Source: Phyllobacterium lublinensis
Lineage (GTDB): Bacteria > Pseudomonadota > Alphaproteobacteria > Rhizobiales > Rhizobiaceae
NCBI RefSeq assembly: GCF_020164435.1
Contig: NZ_JAIUDQ010000006.1
Coordinates: 226,612 to 290,611, forward strand
Direction: 5' to 3'
Length of the DNA stretch: 64,000 bases
Numbering within the stretch: position 1 is the stretch's first letter; each line of letters opens with the position of its first letter. This document shows positions 57,783 to 64,000 of this stretch, in pieces. The notes under the pieces were generated by a model. The model was not told where the DNA came from. It ran no database searches and saw nothing but the letters and a program-made list of their open reading frames with translations. Both the position numbers and the translations under genes were made by a program.

Positions 57783-58574
57783 CTATTTTATTACGAAATG
57801 CAATCGTGCGCGATCTGTCCTGTAGATCGCTACGAAATACTCAAGGGGGTCGTCTCCATCTCCGTAGGAGCAGGATTCGATCGATACGAGGGGCGTATTC
57901 GGTGCGACTTGAAGAAGCTGAGCTTCTTCGTGTGTCGGCGTGTATGCTTCAATCCACCTCTCGGCGCGCTTCAGGCTGATACCGTATTGTCGGCGAAGTG
58001 TCTCATAAAGCGACCTTTTCTCGAGAGGTAGCGCCTCAAGTCCCGGGACCGCGCTCTGGCGCAGGCTTATGCGAACGAGTGTTCTTGGCTCGCCGTCAAC
58101 CAACATGACGCGATCGATCATGACGACCCGCTCGTCTCTCTCCAGTCTCAGCAGTTTTCGCGCACGCGATGTAGGAAGAGCGACTTCCTGGCGAATGACA
58201 TGCCGAGTTACGAGCTTGTTCTTGCCCATCAATTCGTCGCTGAAGCCCACCGTCGACCCGATGAAGTCCTGCTCGTCACGCCGTTCCGCAACGAAAGAAC
58301 CTTTGCCCTGATGTTTGTATACCAATCTCTCAAACACGAGCTGTTTCAGTGCTTCGCGCACTACGGTGCGCGACACATTGAATTTCGCGCAAAGTTCAGT
58401 CTCAGAAGGCAGCTTTGAGCGTGGTTCCATCCTGCCATCCGCAATCATTTCGATCAGCGACGACTTAACTTGTGCCCATAGCGGTGTTCCACCGTCACTG
58501 ATCGGCCGCCGTTCGGTTAACGGCTCGCTGACCGGATCACGTGGATGCGTCCGCTTTTTTAGCACTGTGTTCAT
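57783..58574 (-). CDS. GntR-family (HutC/UTRA) transcriptional regulator
   Basis: A 263-residue regulator. The winged helix covers about residues 30-98: PLWAQVKSSLIEMIADGRMEP, then LPSETELCAKFNVSRTVVREALKQL. The UTRA ligand domain follows, with VVMIDRVMLVDGEPRTLVRI and the ending DPLEYFVAIYRTDRARLHFV. HutC-type regulators respond to sugars, amino acids or phosphorylated metabolites. It overlaps the stop of the dehydrogenase gene by four bases (ATGA), so it belongs to that operon. Two palindromes in the promoter between the dehydrogenase and the kinase gene are its likely sites. Confidence 0.92.
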   Translation of the reverse strand: MNTVLKKRTHPRDPVSEPLTERRPISDGGTPLWAQVKSSLIEMIADGRMEPRSKLPSETELCAKFNVSRTVVREALKQLVFERLVYKHQGKGSFVAERRDEQDFIGSTVGFSDELMGKNKLVTRHVIRQEVALPTSRARKLLRLERDERVVMIDRVMLVDGEPRTLVRISLRQSAVPGLEALPLEKRSLYETLRRQYGISLKRAERWIEAYTPTHEEAQLLQVAPNTPLVSIESCSYGDGDDPLEYFVAIYRTDRARLHFVIK

Positions 58575-60283
58575 GACGGAATCTTTACTCCAACATGATG
58601 ACGCAAGCGAAGAGAATCGATTGTTTGAGTAATTTCTTGCTCTATGCGATTGCGATCCCAAGCCAACAATGCACCGACGATTTCCGCGATTTCTCGAACA
58701 GCATGGCTATTCGCCCTGTTTTCAAATGCCATCAGAGTCCGTCTTAGAACAATATCGGCAAGCCGCGTTATTCGCTCATTCTTCGCAATCACAGTGATCT
58801 CACCAACAAAATAATCCGAGGCAAATTCTAGCCGGTCATGATGACAAGCTTGAACCTCAGCTGCAACAATTTCGGCAGTGCTACCGTAGCGCTCCAGCAG
58901 TGTTGTGGCGCTATCGACTGTCAACTTATGCGTTACAGCTAGGTCCTTGGCCTTTGCCGCAAACTCGGAAGGCTTTGAAGGGAAGCGTTTACCTCCACCA
59001 ACGGGAATATCGATTGTGTCAACCGTCCTTTTCTTGCCGCGATGCCGCAAGACCTCGTCAGCCATCTGTGCTGCGCAGGCGCGGTAGGTGGTCCACTTGC
59101 CGCCGACCAAGCTCAGAACGGGGAATCCACGCTCGTTTGTTGGGGGCAAGGTTTTGAGATAATGATCGCGGCTTATAGCCCCTGTTGCTCCGTCTTCATT
59201 GAAAGGGAGGGGCCGGACCCCGGCATAAGTGAACACGATATCTTCGCGGCTCGGTGTTACATCAGGCAAGACTTGCTGCAAAACGTCGAAGAGGTAAGTA
59301 ATTTCGTTTTCAGAACAAACCGTATCGTCAGGATCACTGGTACGAAGATCGGTTGTCCCAAGCAGCACATGGGTTTCGTCAAGCGCGTAAATCAAACAGG
59401 CGCGATGGTCGTGAGTTTCGAAATAAAGCATCAGATTATTGAGTTTTGCTGCGAGGTCTGACCGCTTGAGTACAACGTGCGAACCTTTTGTTCCACCCAT
59501 GAGGCGAAGGTTGATGCCCAGCGATTGATTGACCTGATCCACCCACGGACCTGCACAATTGACCACCATGGAAGGCTGGAGCCAAAAGCTCGTTCCCCCT
59601 ATCTCATCATAAAGCTCTACCTTGCTATCCAGCGTCCGCCGTAGCGAAACGTAAGGGATTGCAATGGATTCCGGGCAGTCCTGCTCAGCATCTCCGGCCA
59701 GTTCGAGCGCCAGGCGTTCCGGATGTGTTACACGCGCATCGTAGTATTCGGCAACGGCCTTAACTTTCCTCGAAAGCTCGGACAAATGGCTGCGTACCTC
59801 TTTTGCGCTCACCAACCGATGACGCGGCATTGTTTGATTAGCCTTGCCGAACCGATCGAAGAAGGACAGCCCTAGCTTAATAACAACGATCCCCTTGGCG
59901 CCGGGTGTCTTCTTAAGGCGCAAGAATCTCAAGGCTGCCGAGAAGGTGCCTCCAACCCAACTGAAGGCTGGCACCCACACGCGCAATGGGTGGACAAGGT
60001 GCGGCGCATTCAACAGCAGGTGATTTCGTTCGATGACGGACTCCTTAACCAAAGCAAATTCGCCCGTTTCGAGATAACGCAAGCCTCCGTGTATCAACCG
60101 GGATGGGGCCGCACTCGTGCCCGAGGCAAAGTCTCCCTTATCCACAAGGACTGCGGGGCAGCCCTGGAGGGCCAGGTCCCTGTAAAGACCCAAGCCGTTG
60201 ATGCCACCGCCCACGATCAAGATGATGTCTGTCTCTGACTCCCTGGAGCGCAATTGCTCCAGAACATCACTTCTTGTTCGCAT
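58571..60283 (-). CDS. GlpD-like FAD-dependent (glycerol-3-phosphate type) dehydrogenase
   Basis: A 570-residue FAD enzyme of the GlpD family, which oxidises sn-glycerol-3-phosphate or a related polyol phosphate and passes electrons to quinone. The FAD motif is IVGGGINGLGLYRDLALQG; further blocks are TSAAPSRLIHGGLRYLE, VNCAGPWVDQV and LVGGKWTTYRACA. ATG 60283 follows a GGGAGG site. The neighbouring kinase is not GlpK-like and no glycerol facilitator is seen, so a polyol phosphate other than glycerol-3-phosphate is possible, as for EryB of Brucella. The true substrate is unknown. Confidence 0.88.
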   Translation of the reverse strand: MRTRSDVLEQLRSRESETDIILIVGGGINGLGLYRDLALQGCPAVLVDKGDFASGTSAAPSRLIHGGLRYLETGEFALVKESVIERNHLLLNAPHLVHPLRVWVPAFSWVGGTFSAALRFLRLKKTPGAKGIVVIKLGLSFFDRFGKANQTMPRHRLVSAKEVRSHLSELSRKVKAVAEYYDARVTHPERLALELAGDAEQDCPESIAIPYVSLRRTLDSKVELYDEIGGTSFWLQPSMVVNCAGPWVDQVNQSLGINLRLMGGTKGSHVVLKRSDLAAKLNNLMLYFETHDHRACLIYALDETHVLLGTTDLRTSDPDDTVCSENEITYLFDVLQQVLPDVTPSREDIVFTYAGVRPLPFNEDGATGAISRDHYLKTLPPTNERGFPVLSLVGGKWTTYRACAAQMADEVLRHRGKKRTVDTIDIPVGGGKRFPSKPSEFAAKAKDLAVTHKLTVDSATTLLERYGSTAEIVAAEVQACHHDRLEFASDYFVGEITVIAKNERITRLADIVLRRTLMAFENRANSHAVREIAEIVGALLAWDRNRIEQEITQTIDSLRLRHHVGVKIPS

Positions 60284-60339
60284 ACCCACGCCTCCCAACG
60301 CATTTAGTTCAACCAACTTCAAGACCGCTAAACTCAGAT

Positions 60340-60355
60340 ACTTATAATTACAAGT
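60340..60355. promoter_or_regulatory. Candidate GntR operator 1
   Basis: ACTTATAATTACAAGT, palindromic except for one base pair (ideal ACTTGTAATTACAAGT). It lies about 57 bases upstream of the dehydrogenase start, in its promoter region. Confidence 0.7.
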
Positions 60356-60480
60356 TTGTGGCGTGCAATGATTTTTTCGTCCGACAGCCGAATGGTTGAC
60401 GCAAGTCCATCAGTCGTGTTTCAGGGAAAATTGGGTCAACTCGCAAAGTTGGTTGACTCTAAAAAAAGATCAAGTACGGT

Positions 60481-60498
60481 AACTCGTAATTACAAGTT
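60481..60498. promoter_or_regulatory. Candidate GntR operator 2
   Basis: AACTCGTAATTACAAGTT, palindromic except for one base pair. Its core matches operator 1 at 14 of 16 bases, 142 bases away. It lies 73 bases before the kinase start, just downstream of a TTGACT -35-like element at 60453-60458. Confidence 0.7.
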
Positions 60499-60570
60499 GC
60501 TTTGAATTCAGAATGCGGTTCTGACAAGTCCTGAGGAGAGGGCGAGGAAGCAGCAGTGGTGGGAGGAGAT

Positions 60571-62142
60571 ATGCGTGAGCGCCTCATTGGCATAGATGCC
60601 GGAGGGACGATGACGAAGGTTGCCTTGTTCGATCCTCTTGGAAACGAGCTGGGGTGTGAGCGTCGCCCAAATAGAATGTTATTCCCGAAAGCGAACTGGA
60701 CCGAACGCGACGCCGACGCGATGTGGCATGCGACTTGCGAAGCAATTCGCAATCTGATGGAGAAGACCAATACTGCACCAGAGCAAATCGTTGCAATCAC
60801 ACCTTCGGGATTTGGAGCGGGCGTCTTTGTCGTCGACAGGAGCGGGAATCCCGTACGAAACGGCATTGTGTCAACCGACTCCCGCAGCAGTGCAATTATC
60901 GGCGAATGGGCTGAGAGTGGGTTGATCAGTGATCTGCCGTCGCAGATACAGCAGCAGATTTGGCCCGGCCAGACCCTCGCTCTCCTGTCATGGTTCTCTC
61001 GTTTTGAGCCTGAGACGGTAGAGCGAACGGCTCATGTTCTGCTGTGCAAGGATTTTTTGAGAATGCGCCTTTGTGGCGATGTTTCCACCGATCCTACGGA
61101 TGCCGGTTGCGCTGGCGTCGTTGATGTAAATTCGGGGTCGGTAGCAACTGGCGCACTTGAACAGCTTGGTCTTAGTGCTTGGATCAACAAACTGCCTCCG
61201 GTTCGACCGTCGACTGAGGTCGTTGCAGGCCTCAGCGACGCGGCTGCAGAACAGACGGGGTTGCTCGCCGGAACCCCCGTTGCCCGGGGTGTCTATGATG
61301 TGGTGGGATGCGCGCTTTCTTCGGGCGTCGCGACGTCCAACCAGCTTGCAGTTGTCGCTGGCACATTCAGCATCAATTCCACTCTGCATAGTCGTCCGGC
61401 TCTGAATCCGCTGCCGACGATCCAGGCGGCATACCCTGTAGCCGGAACATTTCTCGCGACCTCTGCAACCCCGACATCAGCGAGCAACCTCGAATGGATG
61501 TGCAAGACTATGCTCGCCGCAGAAGGCGACCGTGCAATTCGTGAAGGCAAGTCGATATACGATGTATGTAATTCTCTCGTCGATGTTGCGCTTCGACGCG
61601 ACAACGACATCCTGTTTTTTCCCTTCCTGTTTGGCGGTCCAAAGGGCGCACCGGGCGGCTTCCTCGGGCTTACCGCAGACAACAATCTCGGCGACGTGAT
61701 GCGCGCAGTCTATGAAGGCATCGTCTTTGCACACAAATACGATCTTGAGACCCACCTTGCAGGGCCTGACGCGGCAACTTGCGATGTCGTGCGTCTTGCC
61801 GGCGGACCCTCGCGGAGCGACGTCTGGGCTCAAATGTTTTCCGATGGGCTTAATCTTCCAGTCGAGATAGCCAATGGCACGGAATTCGGCGCCAAGGGCG
61901 CCGCCATGTGCGGTGCCGTCGCCAGCGGACTCTATCCGGACGTGCAGACGGCGATCGACAAGATGGTGGTGGTTGAACGCCGCTTTGATCCCGATCCAAC
62001 CAGGGTGGAGGCGATCGAAGAAAAATACGGCAACTACAGGGATGCTGTCACAAGCATCGGCGCCATCTGGAATATGCAGAAACTACGCAGAAACACCCGT
62101 CCACCAGTTCTGGTGGAGGATGAAACCAACCTTGCAAACTAA
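60571..62142 (+). CDS. FGGY-family carbohydrate kinase
   Basis: A 523-residue sugar or polyol kinase with the ASKHA phosphate motifs: LIGIDAGGTMTKVALFD at the N-terminus, GIVSTDSRSSAI in the first domain, and VVRLAGGPSRSDVWAQMFSDGLNLPVE in the second. The look is closer to L-xylulokinase/LyxK than to glycerol kinase, but the substrate is unassigned. ATG 60571 lies a few bases after a GGAGGAG site, so the GTG at 60556 is rejected. It is followed 25 bases later by the TPP enzyme and divergent from the GlpD-like gene. Confidence 0.88.
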   Translation: MRERLIGIDAGGTMTKVALFDPLGNELGCERRPNRMLFPKANWTERDADAMWHATCEAIRNLMEKTNTAPEQIVAITPSGFGAGVFVVDRSGNPVRNGIVSTDSRSSAIIGEWAESGLISDLPSQIQQQIWPGQTLALLSWFSRFEPETVERTAHVLLCKDFLRMRLCGDVSTDPTDAGCAGVVDVNSGSVATGALEQLGLSAWINKLPPVRPSTEVVAGLSDAAAEQTGLLAGTPVARGVYDVVGCALSSGVATSNQLAVVAGTFSINSTLHSRPALNPLPTIQAAYPVAGTFLATSATPTSASNLEWMCKTMLAAEGDRAIREGKSIYDVCNSLVDVALRRDNDILFFPFLFGGPKGAPGGFLGLTADNNLGDVMRAVYEGIVFAHKYDLETHLAGPDAATCDVVRLAGGPSRSDVWAQMFSDGLNLPVEIANGTEFGAKGAAMCGAVASGLYPDVQTAIDKMVVVERRFDPDPTRVEAIEEKYGNYRDAVTSIGAIWNMQKLRRNTRPPVLVEDETNLAN

Positions 62143-62167
62143 ACGGCACAACGCAGGAACAAAGATA

Positions 62168-63940
62168 ATGGCTCATATAGGAGATCTGGTCTCGGAAATG
62201 CTGGCACAATATGGCGTGGAGCTCATATTCGGCATGCCTGGGGGCCAGACCACGGCACTTCACGACGGCATCTCACGACGTACCGATCGCATTCGCCATG
62301 TTCTGATGCGCGACGAACGCAATGCGGCCTATGCGGCCGATGCGTATGCTCGGTTGACAGGCAAGCCTGGCGTTTGCGATGTCACGGTCGGGCCAGGCGC
62401 CAATCTCCTGTCTGCAGGTTTCGTAGAAGCGCTCAACGCGTCCATCCCAATGATAGGTATTGTCGGCGAATTGCCGCTCGACTGGCTGCCGCTCAAGGAA
62501 AAAGGTATTGCCTCCCAAGGCTTTGATCAGCTGACGTTCTTCAAGTCTATCTCGAAGGACGCTTGGCTGGTCCCCTCTGTTGCCGCTCTGCCCGAATTGA
62601 TCCGCACCGCATTTCGAACCGCCACTTCGCCGCGACAGGGCCCAGTTGCCCTAATCATACCGCATGACATATTCGACGCAGATTGGGACGAGGACGCAAT
62701 TAAAATCGCCGTCGACGACCGGGCGATCCGCGCCCCGTATTTGCGCTCGGCGCCCCCTGCCGGCCCAATCGAAGATGCGATCGCTCTCATCCGGAAGAGT
62801 AGGCGGCCTGCGCTCGTATGCGGTGGCGGCGTGCACGGTTCGTCCGCGACAAAGGAGGTTGGCATATTCGCCGAGAAGCTGCAGGGGCTGGTCGTCACAA
62901 GTTTAACGGGACGTGGTGCTGTTGCCGAAACCTTGCCTTACGCCGCCGGAGCATTGAACCCGCTTGGCTCCTGGGCCGCTATTGAGCTTGTCAAAGAAGC
63001 CGATCTTGTCATCTGGTGCGGCTCAAAGGCCAGTCAGAACACGGCAATGAACTGGACGTTGCCTTTGCCTGAACAAGCCACAATTACGATCGATGCCGAC
63101 CCTCTGGAGCATGGTCGGACCTTCCGCCCAACCGTCCCGCTGTTCGGTGATATTCGCGAGGCTTTGACGCTCCTGAACGCATCGCTGGAGGATCAGACAC
63201 ATTCGGAATGGATCGAACGGATTAAAACCGTCAAGGCGGAAGGGGAAGAGCAGAAACGCATTGAGATCGAAAGCGATCAAATCCCGATCTCTCCGCCGCG
63301 CGCGATGTACGAATTGGCTAAGCGGCTTGGCGAGGATGACATAGTAATCTCAGATGCCAGTTTCTCGGCGGGATGGATTGCGAATTTCCTCCCCGCTAAA
63401 AAGGCTGGCCGCGGCTTCCTCTATGCCAGAGGACAGGGTGGTTTGGGTTATTCAACGCCGGCAGCTGTCGGCGCCGCCGCAACGCGTCCTGATGTGCGTA
63501 TTGTAACCGTGGCTGGAGACGGCGGGTTCTCCTATACGATCGGGGAATTGGCAAGCCAACTGCAACACAAGCAACGGGTGGTGAACATCGTCCTCAACAA
63601 TGGCCGTCTGGGATGGATCCAGCTGTGGCAGGACATTTTCTTCAAGAACGTTCAGTCTGCGCTTTTGGAGAATCAGAGCTGTAAGCCGGGCTTCGCTGCT
63701 GCCGCGCAGGGCCTGGGTCTTGAAGGCTTCTACGTCGAAACACCCGACGAGATCGGCCCGGCTCTCGACAAGGCATTTGCCTGCGAAGGGCCATCAGTCG
63801 TCGAGATCCGCATCGACGATCTGGCAACTCCCATCCACAGTTTCAAGCGACGCATGAAAGAAGGCGCGAGCGAGCCACGTCCGCGTCCCGGTACTGTCTA
63901 TAAGCTACGGGATTGGAAGATATCCCCTGCGCTGGACTGA
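62168..63940 (+). CDS. Thiamine-diphosphate enzyme of the acetolactate-synthase family
   Basis: A 590-residue TPP enzyme with the usual three domains. The catalytic glutamate region is VLMRDERNAAYAADAYARLTG; the TPP/Mg motif is VAGDGGFSYTIGELASQLQ ending in VLNNGRLGW. Family members decarboxylate 2-oxo acids or join aldehydes; this one is not a recognisable IlvB because of its context and divergent middle domain. Located after an FGGY kinase, it probably acts on a sugar-derived intermediate. ATG 62168. The rest of the operon, if any, lies beyond the window (63941-64000 has no complete gene). Confidence 0.88.
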   Translation: MAHIGDLVSEMLAQYGVELIFGMPGGQTTALHDGISRRTDRIRHVLMRDERNAAYAADAYARLTGKPGVCDVTVGPGANLLSAGFVEALNASIPMIGIVGELPLDWLPLKEKGIASQGFDQLTFFKSISKDAWLVPSVAALPELIRTAFRTATSPRQGPVALIIPHDIFDADWDEDAIKIAVDDRAIRAPYLRSAPPAGPIEDAIALIRKSRRPALVCGGGVHGSSATKEVGIFAEKLQGLVVTSLTGRGAVAETLPYAAGALNPLGSWAAIELVKEADLVIWCGSKASQNTAMNWTLPLPEQATITIDADPLEHGRTFRPTVPLFGDIREALTLLNASLEDQTHSEWIERIKTVKAEGEEQKRIEIESDQIPISPPRAMYELAKRLGEDDIVISDASFSAGWIANFLPAKKAGRGFLYARGQGGLGYSTPAAVGAAATRPDVRIVTVAGDGGFSYTIGELASQLQHKQRVVNIVLNNGRLGWIQLWQDIFFKNVQSALLENQSCKPGFAAAAQGLGLEGFYVETPDEIGPALDKAFACEGPSVVEIRIDDLATPIHSFKRRMKEGASEPRPRPGTVYKLRDWKISPALD

Positions 63941-64000
63941 GCGCTCTTTCAGATCTTCGTGGAGGGCGAAATTCTGAAAGTAGAAGAGTGCTGTTACGAG

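Overview
The window looks like chromosomal DNA of an alphaproteobacterium of the order Hyphomicrobiales, in or near the Brucellaceae/Phyllobacteriaceae. This rests on gene content and order (ppk1-ppx, rnd/aspS, parC, bpt, Mg-type hemB, the ldtR/L,D-transpeptidase pair, glyA-nrdR-ribD-ribE-ribH-nusB, hppA/bamE, plsX-fabH-ihfA-merR) and on the style of the proteins. No species is claimed.

Positions 1-43.5 kb are mostly ordinary core genome. Cut off at the left edge is an FAD monooxygenase coupled to a zinc-finger protein. Then come a secreted DUF1254/DUF1214 protein and polyphosphate synthesis and breakdown (ppk1, ppx), separated by a palindromic element that fills the whole gap. A Tat-exported serine hydrolase, two EamA exporters, RNase D and AspRS follow. 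Next are a periplasmic protein, ParC, and a TetR-HlyD-RND efflux operon with two perfect palindromes at its promoter. After that lie bpt, hemB, a CoA-thioester hydrolase and the ldtR/ldt cell-wall pair. A long co-directional run covers glycine/one-carbon, NrdR, riboflavin and NusB genes. It continues past hppA and bamE to a cytochrome bc1 chaperone, DUF177, plsX, fabH, ihfA and a MerR regulator. An ion channel with a C-terminal zinc ribbon and tRNA-Pro(GGG) close this part.

The right third (about 43.55-64 kb) looks accessory. Directly after the tRNA lie remnants of a phage DNA-packaging module, including a frameshifted terminase small subunit. Next is an apparent organosulfur island. Two flavin-type monooxygenases (DszC/SfnB-like and SnaA/NtaA/DszA-like) diverge from an oligopeptide-type ABC transporter operon. 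That operon carries, between its binding-protein gene and its permease genes, a protein with four tandem rhodanese-like domains and only one apparent catalytic cysteine. A 13-bp-arm inverted repeat sits in the divergent promoter region. An aldo/keto reductase, a lone DUF1194 (VWA-like) secreted protein and a 1.3-kb stretch without convincing genes follow.

The window ends in a carbohydrate module. A GlpD-like FAD dehydrogenase coupled to a GntR/HutC regulator diverges from an FGGY kinase and a thiamine-diphosphate enzyme of the acetolactate-synthase family. Two near-identical palindromes in the shared promoter region are probably the GntR operators. Its substrate cannot be named from sequence. 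The sulfur island with the four-domain rhodanese and the kinase/dehydrogenase/TPP module are the best candidates for undescribed systems.
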